Below are positions 23,166-33,625 of a DNA stretch of 64,000 nt, piece by piece. Positions within the stretch are counted from its first letter, which is position 1. Each line of letters starts with the position of its first letter. Both the position numbers and the translations under genes were made by a program. This DNA is from Gordionus sp. m RMFG-2023 (lineage: Eukaryota; Nematomorpha; Gordioida; Chordodea; Parachordodidae): contig NC_088775.1 in assembly GCF_954871325.1 (NCBI RefSeq), positions 36,557,561 to 36,621,560 of the forward strand. Reading direction: 5' to 3'. Under the pieces are notes generated by a model, which saw only the letters and a program-made list of their open reading frames with translations, made no database searches and was not told the DNA's origin.

Positions 23166-24601
23166 AATTAATTTTGTACTATCATTCACTTCACTAGGGG
23201 TTAATATAAATATTACTTTATCCGATTCTCTGAGAAACTTTCATGAATATTTAGGGGAATGTTCAAACTTGAATGTACAGTACGGCCAATTTCATCAACC
23301 TTATTAATGGAAAAATATGCAGTATTTCTGTCGTGGACTTAATAACAATACTTACGACCGTTTTATGGTTGAGTTAACATTGTCGTTCATGATTTTATTT
23401 TAGAAGGGGATACCAATGCTGACACTGACAGAAATATCGTTTTGCGTGTTCAAACTTGAATGTACAGTACAGCTTCATCAACTTTATTAATGGTAAAATA
23501 TAAAGTAGTTCTGTCGTGGCCTTTATAACAATATTTACGACCGTTTTATGGTTTAGTTAACATTGTCGTTCACGATTCTATTTTAGAGGGGGATACCAAT
23601 GCTGACATTGACAGAAATATCTTTTTGCGTTCTTCTTTTACCAGTATCTCAAGGCATAGGCATATCATCTTTATCAGGACGTATTGTTTTTTGTACACTG
23701 CTTTAGTAATCCGTCATTACTTTCATCTACAACACTAAATGATATAAAATTATACCTTAATTATTTCCTCTCCAGACTACCGCCCAGATTTATTTTGTCA
23801 CTTTTCCATCAAAAATTAAAATGTCAACAAGGATTTGCTCTTAATTTTATCAAATACATAATAAATATTCCTCATTATTTTTTTAAAAAATTATCCTAAA
23901 TTTATATGTCAATAAAAAAAAATATCTTAAAAAATATATAAATAATTTGCATATAAGTTTCATTAGTGTTTAATGGCATTTTTATAATTTAAATAGACAG
24001 CATTTTTTTTACTTAACATAAAAAAATATATATCCCTTATCAAATTCTTTGACAAATAATTTCTGAAATGCAAGAGATACATTAAATTTATCTGAAAAAC
24101 AAGATATAATTTTAATTGATCATATTACAAAAAAGTATAAGAGTCGGTTATTTTTATTTTATTTGTCACGATTCTCTAATAAGTGGTTGCCCAGGCCTTC
24201 CCAGTTTCCCTTAATACGGAATTCACATGTTTTTTTTTCCTTATTAGACTAATTGGTAAATCAGATATTTCCCGTTCATGTGATGATATTAAAAAATTAA
24301 TTATCTCCGAGGCTGGAAAAATTTTCAAAATTATAATGGGTAGGGCTGGGCTTGGAACCTCAAAATTAATATTAACTTGCACCTGACTTGGGAATATCTT
24401 TTACAAATTATTAAGGGTTGAGCTGGGCTTGATAAACTTTTTTATAATTATAACATCTTGGATTCTTCCTAATATTGTGAGCTTGAACCTGGCATGACAT
24501 CTATCGTAAAAAATGAATAAAAACATTCCCCGTCATTTTTGACGGGCTTTCTACTAATATTATATTATTTAGTAATTTTATGGATCTATTATTAATAATT
24601 A

Positions 24602-26293
24602 CTAGTAGAAAGCCCGTCAAAAATGACGGGGAATGAGATTTTTATTCATTTTTTTACGATAGATGTCATGTTACCAGCTCACAATATTAGGAAGCATATA
24701 ATTATAAAAAAGTTTATCAAGCCCAGCTCAACCCTTAATAATTTGTAAAAGATATTCCCATGTCAGGTGCAAGCTAATATTAATTTTGAGGTTCCAAGCC
24801 AAGTCGTATCCAATATAATTTTGAAAATTTTTTCCCACCTCGGAGATAGTTAAATTTTTACTTGATTTATCATCACATGAAGGGGAAATATCTGATTTAC
24901 CAATTAGTTTAATATGTAAAAAAAAAAATGTATATTCCGTATTAAGGGAAACTAGGAAGGCCTGGGCAACCCACTTATTAGAGAATCATAACAAATAAAA
25001 TTAAAATAACCGACTCTTATACTTTTCGGTAATATGATCAATTAAAATTATATATAAAAAATAATTTGGTGTTTATTATATAAAGTTATTGTAGCTTTTC
25101 GGATAAATTTAATGTATGTCTTGCATTTCCCAAATTATTTGTCTATAATTTTATGTTAAGTAAAAAAAAATGCTATCTATTAATTACAAAAATGTCATTA
25201 AACACTAATGATATGCAAATTTTATATATATATTTTTTAAGATTATATTTTTTATTGACATATAAATTTAAGCTAATTTTTTTTAAAAATAATGAGGAAT
25301 AATTATTATGTTGTGTATTTGATAAAACTAAGAGCAAATCCTTGTTGACATTTTTATTTTTGATGGAAAAAGCGACAAAATAAATCTGGAAGGTCGTCTG
25401 GAGCGGAAATAATTAATTTACAATTTCATATCATTTAGGGTTGTAGATGAAAGTAATGACAGATTACCAAAGCAGTGTACAAAACACATTACATCCTGAT
25501 AAAGATGATATGCCTATGCCTTGGGATACTGTTAAAAGAAGAACGCAAAACGATATTTCTGTCAATGTCAGCATTGGTAGCCCCCTCTAAAATAGAATCA
25601 TGAACGACAATGTTAACTCAACCATAAAAAGGTAGTAAGAATTGTTATAAAGGCCACGACAGAACTACTGCATATTTTTCCATTAATAAAGTTGATTAAA
25701 ATGGCCGTACTGCACATTCAAGTTTGAACATTCCTCTAAATAATCATGAAAGTTTCTCAGAGAATCGGATAAAGTTATATTTATAATAACTTCTAGTGAA
25801 GTGAATGATAGTACGGAATTGAATGCTTATATTTGTTAAAAAATAGGCAGAGGTGGCATAGGGATTGTGGTAGCGGTGATAGAAATATCATTTGGAGGCA
25901 ACTGGGTGAAAATAAAATAAAAATATAAAACATAAGATAAAAAAAACAAAATAAACCTCCAGATGAATTAATTTCAAGCGTAGTTCTTTATTATTATGGC
26001 TACCATTAACTCTAGAACAGGCAAGGCGTTTGTTTATTCGTCATTATTTTCTTTGCTTATCTTTAATAGATTCATCATGTTTAGTGAGGGATTAAGGTTG
26101 GGTTAACCTAGACAAATAAAGAAATTAGGCAAAAATATAAATAAACATTATTATTTAAAACGAACATTAAAATAATGTAAACCAGCAGATGGGTCAATAA
26201 TAGATGCATATATATCTAGTAGTTGGAGGGATATCATCAAAAAAAATTTTTTGGGGGTGGGACTTATCAAGCCTATTATTATATTCTAAAGGT
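24602..26293 (-). mobile_element. Probable Helitron, minus orientation, tail to tail with the first
   Basis: Reading minus, the hairpin (24613-24630), 7 bases and CTAG followed by T (24602-24601) form the 3' end. The sequence then matches 22735-24557 in reverse complement over about 1.7 kb, ending abruptly after ATTCTA at 26293. So the 5' part is missing. Only 44 bases separate the two 3' ends. Confidence 0.55.
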
Positions 26294-26784
26294 TTATTTT
26301 GCATTTGTTCATTATTAATGGCTGATATATCAATATTTGAACAATTATAAAGAGGAAATAAGATGGGGATAGTTTTCTAAAGTAAAAAAAATAATTCTCA
26401 AGTTAATTTTATAAGATAGGAATAAAATAAAATACCATTCGGAGAGATCAATTGACAAACTTTAAAAAAAAATAGGATCCTTGTGAATAAGTATAAAATA
26501 ATTTAAATAATATATAAATACCGTAATATGTATTTTTTTTGGAATAAATATAAAATCATAAAAATAGAAAACCCCGTTTAGTATTTTTTATTGAAAGAAT
26601 AAAAAGGAGTATTGTTAAAAAAGGTAGGAACCTTAAGAATTAATTTTAATTTTAATTAAAAAAAAATAAATATTGTCATATATAATGATTTTTTAGAATA
26701 GATATAAAATCATATATAAAAATAATGCAGTATATTTTTTTGAGCATTATACAAAATAATCAGCAGGAATAATAGAGCAATGAT
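26294..26784. other. AT-rich interval, nothing recognised
   Basis: Short motifs recur loosely (AAAATAGGATCCTTGTG at 26470, AAGTAGGATCCTTAAAAA at 29329), but no gene or bounded element is seen. Confidence 0.4.
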
Positions 26785-27639
26785 CAGAGTTGGGCAGGTC
26801 CTCCAGAAAAAGAATCTAGTTACAGATACAGATTCTTTATAAAAAAATAAATCTTAGATACAGATACTAGTATCTTTTTCAAAATATCAAAAAGATACAA
26901 GATAAAAGATACTTGTATCTTTTACAAAATTAGAGTATCTTAAATACAAGATACTTTTAAATTATAAATACCAATTAAATTAGAATAGTTTATAAAATAC
27001 AGTTTTTATTATTTATTTGTGAAGAACATAGCATACACATATAAGAATGAATATTTGCAATAATTAATAAAATATTTATTAATAAATTAATTATAATAAC
27101 CAGGGATTTTAATATTAGTTTTTGCCCATTAATAGCTTAAACATGGAAGGGAGAGTAGTATATTTAATGGGAGTTGAAAATTTGCAAATAAGAAAAAAAA
27201 ATTAAATCAAATGATTTATTAGAATGTGCAGGTTATTTTCTGTGTTGTTTTAAATATAGCTTATATTCGGACTATATGGCTAAATGGCATCTCTAAAAAA
27301 AATATACTAGTTTTATTTTATTCATTATCTTTAATAAGTATTACTTATTTGATTTTTATGTATTATTTAAATTAGTTTATTTTCAAATAAGACTTATTAA
27401 TTCTTGCGTTTGTAATATTATATATATAAATATCATTTAAATCTCTTTTCAAATTTATTTTATATATTTCTTGCAAAATCATCAATTTTATATAAAAAAT
27501 ATCATAATAATGTACAACTTTATATTATAATTATTAAATACATAATTATTATTAAAAAATATACATAAAAATGGATTTCGATTTTATTTATAAAAATAAA
27601 TGATTTTATATATAATTTTTTTTAAAATTTTATAACATT

Positions 27640-28540
27640 TTTTTTTGTTAAAGAAGCCATTTTATATCGGATCAAATTTTATAATATTGGCGGATGACCG
27701 ATATTTTAAAATGGGTGAAACCGGCCCGATCCGATCCGATAAAAAAATCGGCACATCCCTAATATATTTTATATATAATTATTTTAGCAAGTTCTTATTA
27801 GAGAAAATATTTAAGCTACAATTGATATATAAAAATATTAGATAATTTTTAAAGACTCTTAATAAAATAATTATAATAAGGTAGAATTTAACTTTATTAG
27901 TTACTTTTATTTATTTATGATATAAGTAAAATTACATTACAGTATTTATTTACAAAATTTAATCAATTTAAAATGCATTAAAAAAAATTATTATGTTTAA
28001 TAATTAATTAATAAATATTCTGCCATATTGTTATTTTTTTGCGCATTCTGTTAACAAAGGTGTGCGAGATTCTCTTCAGAATCTGTTTTTAGTGAAGCTG
28101 GTGATATTGACAGTTATTATCGCCGCAAGCTGACCTCTGATAAATTGGAAATATTGGTATTTCTAAAAAGAAATCTTCGTTAATATTTATTTCAAATTTC
28201 ATAATATAATTGTTTATTTACTTATTATGTATATAGATTAATGTTAATATTTATTATATAAAAGTGATTTAATAATAAAAATATTTTATATACTTTAAGA
28301 ATTGCAATTGAATTGAATATAAACTATAACTCATCATTATAATATATTTAAATGACATAAGTTATGGTATAGTTAAATTATAGATGTTATACTAATAAAG
28401 TATATTAAAAATTAAAAGCATTGGTGTCTTTAGAGAATACAAAATTAGATATGATATCGGATCGGTAATCGGCCGATATCAATTTAATATCGGGAATATC
28501 GGATCGGCCTCCAAAAAGTGGTATCGACACACCTCTAAAA
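27640..28540 (+). mobile_element. Nested hAT remnant with ATCGGCACATCCCTA-type ends
   Basis: CCGATCCGATCCGATAAAA then ATCGGCACATCCCTA (to about 27762) and GATATCGGATCGG... then ATCGACACACCTCTA (to about 28538) look like two copies of the same kind of right end, in the same direction. The hAT C-terminal fragment at 28061 lies between them, as expected for an element ending near 28538. The left end is not identified. Confidence 0.45.
28061..28183 (+). pseudogene. hAT transposase C-terminal dimerisation fragment
   Basis: The frame reads FSSESVFSEAGDIDSYYRRK then LTSDKLEILVFLKRNLR and a stop. This is the SERxFSxAG...R..L...... LxFLKxN signature that closes BED-type hAT transposases. No upstream transposase is readable. 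Confidence 0.8.
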
Positions 28541-28647
28541 AATATATATCCAAAATGATTTTAATTTGTAATCAACCATCTTCTATGAAAAATTTTAATA
28601 ACAATTATCTAAGAGGGACTTAAGTATAGGTATTATTATGTTGATAA

Positions 28648-28878
28648 TTATAAAATAAAAATATAATATACTTTAATATGTTTAACAAAGTTTGTAAAGG
28701 AGTTTGTTGAACCTTTAATAACTTTTTTACTTGTGCAATTTTGACATTCAGCTTGTACCTTGTTCTTTTTCACATGAATTACTTTATAAAATTTTCCATC
28801 TAGAATTTTAAGATTCGGATTTGATTCAGGAGAACCCATCTCCATAATTTCATCTTCACTACTATGATTGTTAAACAT
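28648..28878 (-). pseudogene. BED zinc finger, N-terminal exon of a hAT transposase
   Basis: A 76-codon frame starts with an acidic leader (SSEDEIMEMGSPESN), followed by KFYKVIHVKKNKVQAECQNC and SFTNFVKHIK. The pair AECQNC with NFVKHIK gives the C-x2-C...H part of a BED finger. It stops before the final His, possibly at an intron. It lies inside the element at 26785-29291 and is likely its own transposase start. Confidence 0.7.
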
Positions 28879-29299
28879 TTTACAAATTAAAAAATATTAC
28901 ATATAAAATATATCCTTCTCTTATTTAGTTTTGGTGTTGTTATTTTAATCTATCTATCTTTGTGACCTATAACATTTCCAACTAATTTTCGTTATCAATA
29001 TATTTAAAATATAGCGGGAAAAAATAAAGAAAATAATACAAGATTTCACGAAGAAAATAAAGTTACATTGTGTGATATGTAAATGTTTTAAACAAGAATA
29101 TTAAAAAGAATCTGTATCTGTATCTTTTTAAAGAAAATGAAAAAGATACAAGATTCTTTTCAAAATAAAGGATCTTAGATACAGATACTAGTATCTTATT
29201 AAAAATGTCAATAAGATACTGAGTACAAGATACAAAAGGATCTTGTATCTTGTATCTTAGATACAAGTATTCGCGGTACTGCCCAACTCTGGCAATGAT

Positions 29300-30310
29300 G
29301 GATCCGACAAAATGGTTAGCTTTTAAAAAAGTAGGATCCTTAAAAATTGTTATATTAATTTAGTTAAATTTAAAAAAATGTATTTTGTATAATTTTCAGT
29401 TAGACAAAATATTCATCATAGATAAAAGGGCATAATGTTGGCCCGACAAAATGAAAAGCCTTAAAAATATGAAAAAATTTCCAAGCATGCAAGATTTTAA
29501 TAATTTAAAAAGATTTTCTCAAGCCCATTTCAATCCCTAATAATTTTGAAAACCAAGAAAATATTAATTTTGAGAAATATTTTTTAAGCCCAGTCTAACC
29601 CATAATAATTTTGAAACCAAGCCCAGAGATATTAAATTTATAATTAATGAATGGGAAATCTCTGATTTACCAATTAGTCTACGGTAAAATATATTTCTTT
29701 ATAAAAATATTAACATAAGACTAACATTTAACATTAAAAAATCACAATATAGGTTCAAGCCTACAATTTTTGGGAAAAATTTCCAAGCATCCAAGATCTT
29801 AATAATTTAAAAAGATTTTCTCAAGCACATTTCAATCCCTAATAATTTTTGAAAAGCAAGCCAATATTAATTTTGAAATATATTTTTAGTCCAGTCCGAC
29901 CTATAATAATTTTGAAAAAATTTTTCCAAGCCTTAGAGATATTAAATTTATAATTAATGAATGAGAAATCTCTGATTTACCAATTAATCTATAAGTTAAC
30001 TCAATTAAATTGAATTTCTATATAAAATATTTATAATTTATAATATTTAGTGAATAATGTATTACTTTGACAATAGGTTTTAATATGGCCTCCTACAGTT
30101 GCATTAATTTTGAAAAAATTTCCCAAGCCTAAAGTTATTAAATTTATAAATAATGAATGAGAAATCTCTGATTTACCAATTAATCTATGAGTTAATTCCT
30201 AGTTATATATGCAAAAAAAAACATGTGAATTGGTAATAAGGGAAACTGAGAAAGCCTATACAAAGCACTTATTAGAGAATCATGACGAAATAAGGTCTGC
30301 CCTAATATTA
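29300..30310. repeat. Array of degenerate repeats related to the Helitron block
   Basis: Blocks such as AAATCTCTGATTTACCAATTA (four times), AAATTTATAATTAATGAATG and GAAAAAATTTCCCAAGCC recur at intervals of 190-300 bp. The last 130 bases (AATAAGGGAAACTGAGAAAG, CTTATTAGAGAATCATGAC) match 24930-25000. It looks like several rounds of duplication of one Helitron segment. No genes. Confidence 0.65.
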
Positions 30311-30690
30311 TTATAAGAAATAAAAAATATTACCTCGTATTATTGGAGATAACTCCAAAAATGTTTTTTTTAAAATCTTAAACTAATTGGTAAATCAGAT
30401 ATTTCCCCTTCAGGTGATGATAAATCAATTAAAAATTTAACTCTCTCCGAGGTGGGAAAAAATTTTCAAAATTATATTGGATACGACTGGTCTTGGAACC
30501 TCAAAAATAATATTAGCTTGCACCAGACATGGAAATATCTTTTATAAATTATTAAGGGTTCAGCTGAGCTTGATAAACATTTTTATAATTATATGCTTCC
30601 TAATATTGTGATCTTGGACCTGGCATGACATCTATATAAAAAAATGAATAAAAATCTTATTCCCCGTCATTTTTGATGGGCTTTCTTAAT
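30311..30690 (+). mobile_element. 3' fragment of the same Helitron family
   Basis: The sequence matches 24230-24557 in the same orientation (GGTAAATCAGATATTTCCCC, AAATTATTAAGGGTT, CCTGGCATGACATCTAT). It ends in the hairpin CCCGTCATTTTTGATGGG at 30663-30680, followed by CTTTCTTAAT. The terminal tetranucleotide has drifted. Confidence 0.6.
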
Positions 30691-30830
30691 AATTTGTAAT
30701 ATTTAGTAAATAATGTATTAATTTGACAATTGGTTTTAATATATCCTCCTACATTTGCATTAGTTTTGAAAAAAATTTCCCAAGCCTAGAAATATTAAAT
30801 TTATAATTAATGAATGATAAATGTTATTAA
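30691..30830. repeat. Copy of the degenerate repeat unit seen at 30030-30170
   Basis: TTTAGTAAATAATGTATTA, GGTTTTAATAT-GCCTCCTACA and AAATTTATAATTAATGAATGA match the earlier unit with small changes. Non-coding. Confidence 0.7.
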
Positions 30831-32080
30831 AATCAAATTTTAATTATAAATATTCTAAAATTGTCTTAATAAAAATATCTGCTTTATTCAAAAATGTAAT
30901 AATTAGAGTATTATTTGAACATTTTAACATAATATTTTTAGCAATAGAGCCATAAAATTTATTATCAATTTTTAACAGTAGAGATGAACTGAGCTGTAGC
31001 ATGATTTTGTGAATCTTTATTTAAAGAATATTCTGATTACAACTGAATATTAACTGCATGAAGTAGATTTCTTACATGTAAAACTAATCCCAAATATGCT
31101 TCTGCCATTTCATAATCCAAGAAATTTTTCAAAATATCAGGACAGCTTTCAAAATCTTTATTTAATAAATATTTTTTTATGCGTTTGTAAAATTTTAAAA
31201 TTCTAAGGATGGTAGGTATTAGTGATAACCACCTGATAGGTATATATCGCAATAACTCACACCATTCCAACAGAGGCATTATCAGCGCAGATAGCTGTTA
31301 TGTAATTCATTGATAACCCTGATGAATCAGCTATATTTACATTATGTGGTTAGCTACATCGTTAGATTTTTCACTATCCGAGGAAAAATTTCTAACAGTT
31401 TTATTGAAATGTTCTTATTCTAGTTGAAATAGCGAAGGATCAAGGGAAATGTTTTAATATTTCCCTTATTAGATGCATCTGTTAGAATTGCATATGGATG
31501 CCCATCTTTCAAATAGTCTAGAATTGACCTCTAGGATTCAGGTACTAAAACCAAGTAAGGTTTGCACTTATATTGGAGTCATTAAATATCATGGGAAAAA
31601 GATTCGACCAACATTGTGATGATATAGCTCTGTGAATGTTGAACTACATGATAGGTTTATACGATTTCCGCAGCTGTACTTGCATCTGTATTATTTATTA
31701 TTTTTGGAGAATATTTTTGTATTGCAATCGATATATACGATATACTCCCCTGTACTGACTTATATGAATGAAATGATGTTGATTTATTATTGGATAAAAA
31801 TAAAACAGGATAAAAAGAAATTTACAAATTAGACATGTTTTTCGAAATATTTAAAATAAAAATATAAAAATAATCAATTACTGTCTCTCAAAATTATTAT
31901 TTATATATTAAAAACGTTAAAATACTTTTTAAAAAAATTGTGGGAGAAATTAAAAAATTGTGGTAGATTTTTGCGGGAGATATCCAATTGCAGTAGTTTT
32001 GCGGGAAAGAGATGTCTGCATGTAAGCTAAAAATATGCGGGAGTCTCCCTCTGATGGGGGGGGGAATCATAGCAACCCCG
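30831..32080 (-). mobile_element. hAT element, copy 3 of the CAGGGTTGCCAAG family, truncated
   Basis: The right edge, read in reverse, is CGGGGTTGCTATGATTCCCCC followed by GGGAGACTCCC and repeated TTCTCCCACAATTTTT-like blocks, as at 53188-53330. Minus-strand transposase remnants fill 30860-31600. The left side is cut in mid-gene near 30831, where repeat units begin. Unlike copies 1 and 2, there is no plus-strand half. Confidence 0.65.
31037..31279 (-). pseudogene. hAT transposase, middle fragment
   Basis: An 80-codon frame reads LLEWCELLRYIPIRWLSLIP, ILRILKFYKRIKKYL, FESCPDILKNFLDYEMAEAY and LHVRNLLHAVNIQL. The RWLSL...il..y...K.Yf pattern is the conserved block before the hAT insertion domain. 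Equivalent sequences occur at 5161-5345 and 53700-53860 (plus) and at 56640-56800 (minus). Confidence 0.8.
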
Positions 32081-33374
32081 ATCAAGCGTAGAATTACGAA
32101 ATATTATTCTCTTAACTACTATTGGTAAGCGTGACCAAGTTGGTTTATTATTTTATATTTAATACTGAATGATATTATTATTTTATTTCTATAATCCATA
32201 TGTAAAATTATATTATTATAATTTTGATGTAAATTTTTGTTTCATATAATATTATTTTAGGATGTTAATTTGAATAAGAAATAATAATAAAATATGATAA
32301 AAAAAAGAACAATCTTGTTCCAAAGTTTTGAATTAACAAAAAATTTTTTAATTTAATACGCATTTCTAAATTTTCAAACTTTGACTATATCAATTTTATC
32401 TCTTCCTTTTTTAAACAATTATGATTTATAATTTCATTAATATATTGATTATATATAGCTTTTTTTAAATTTTATACCTTATATATTAATACCTTCTTTA
32501 CTTTTTATATTTTTTTAAAATTTAATTTAAGTACAACTTTGATATATAACTAGAAGATACCATCTATTTTTCCGTCTTCCACCATGTTGGTATGCGGGGC
32601 CTATTAAAGATAAATTAATATAAGACTATATATTTTTTATTTCAATTTATGATCTAATTACATTTTGTATTATATAAATTTTATTCTTATTTAATACTAT
32701 AAAGTTATGATAATTTATATTGAAAATTTTAGCTTCATATATAATTTTAGAAATGTTAATTTTAATAAGAAATAATAATAAAATATGATAAGAAAATAAC
32801 AGGTCATTCAATATTACGAATAATATGTGTGATGAAAGTAAAAATTAAATAATAAAATGTTCTATATTAAATTTTATATTTGAATACTGCAGCAACTACT
32901 CTATTAACTTATGACAACTGTGCCTTTTTTCTATTAAAAATCTAGAGAACAGATAAACAGAGGTCCTGACAATTGGTAGCACATCCAGAAATATACATTC
33001 ATCTGGATCTTTCTTCCTAATTATTGGCGCTAGAGTATTTTATTTTGGTCTACAGATTTGTATATTTTATATTTTTTGTTCATCTGTTTTATTCATTATA
33101 AATATTTTATCGAAGAAGTAAAGAAATACAATTATTCAAATTTTGGAATACATTTTTAATATAAATTGTTTTTACTATATTTAAAACATGTCATAAATTA
33201 ACATAATTTATTTTACCAGATATATTTATTAAAAATAAAATAATTTAATAGAAAATAACAGAAATATATCAGAAAATTCAATTAATTGACAGTAAACTGT
33301 CATTTGAATTTTTAGATTTTGATGTTCCAAGGGGAACTAAATTTTTAAAATTTTTAAAATAATTATTAAGTGGG
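32081..33374. other. Intergenic; two diverged copies of an AT-rich repeat; upstream region of PPP1R11
   Basis: GTTAATTTGAATAAGAAATAATAATAAAATATGATAA-like sequence is at 32264-32301 and again at 32754-32792, with similar sequence in front of each. The stretch 32935-33370 probably contains the promoter and 5' UTR of the downstream gene; no core promoter motif is clear. Confidence 0.5.
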
Positions 33375-33625
33375 ATGCAGAATATCTCACACTCATCAAC
33401 AAATACTCAGACAATTGAGGAGCAAACAGTAGTAGACGTATGCTTAATAAGACATTGATATTTAACCATCATTATGCCAATTACTATTTGTATAAATTTT
33501 GTTTATCCTTTCTTAGGCAAGCCCATCAGTTAAAATGAAGCTTAAAAAACCTCAAAGCAAAAAGAATGTTAAATGGGACAATAAGACTGTTGATAATGAA
33601 AATATGGGGAAAAAGAAATCAAAAT
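33375..33625 (+). CDS. PPP1R11: PP1 inhibitor-3 / E3 ligase PPP1R11, first two coding exons
   Basis: Exon 1 (33375-33437) gives MQNISHSSTNTQTIEEQTVV-D and ends at a GTATGC donor. Exon 2 (33517-33625, after TTTCTTAG) gives ASPSVKMKLKKPQSKKN then VKWDNKTVDNENMGKKKSK and ends in phase 1 at GTAAGT. This matches the conserved core of inhibitor-3, whose human form has KKVEW, then DTVDNEHMGRRSSK and a run of cysteines. The family binds PP1 through a K/R-V-x-W site; here KNVKW is visible. The next exon should begin by completing a Cys codon and encode the Cys-rich part. I could not find it downstream; intron 2 may be long. The 79-bp intron 1 is typical for this genome. Confidence 0.85.

Larger units (their letters stand above)
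21231..24557 (+). mobile_element. Probable Helitron, plus orientation
   Basis: The 3' end has the Helitron layout: an 18-base hairpin CCCGTCATTTTTGACGGG (24529-24546), 7 bases, then CTAA followed by T (24554-24558). There are no terminal inverted repeats and no TSD. At 23220-23300 a frame reads NFHEYLGECSNLNVQYGQFH, reminiscent of the zinc-finger region near the start of Helitron Rep proteins, but no Rep or helicase is readable. The 5' end is a guess. The 71-aa frame at 23684-23899 has no recognised domain. Confidence 0.55.
26785..29291. mobile_element. 2.5-kb hAT element, TIR CAGAGTTGGGCAG, perfect 8-bp TSD
   Basis: It begins CAGAGTTGGGCAGGTCC and ends GGTACTGCCCAACTCTG. Both flanks are GCAATGAT (26777-26784 and 29292-29299). 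The subterminal 150-200 bases hold many copies of GTATCTT/AAGATAC. It contains a BED-finger remnant on the minus strand (28648-28878) and, on the other strand, a hAT C-terminal fragment (28061-28183), which belongs to another element nested inside. The core transposase is lost. Confidence 0.88.

Noticed and set aside
24176-24386. Overlapping 67-68 codon frames on both strands
   Set aside because: Both lie in the Helitron non-coding part and are broken in the inverse copy.
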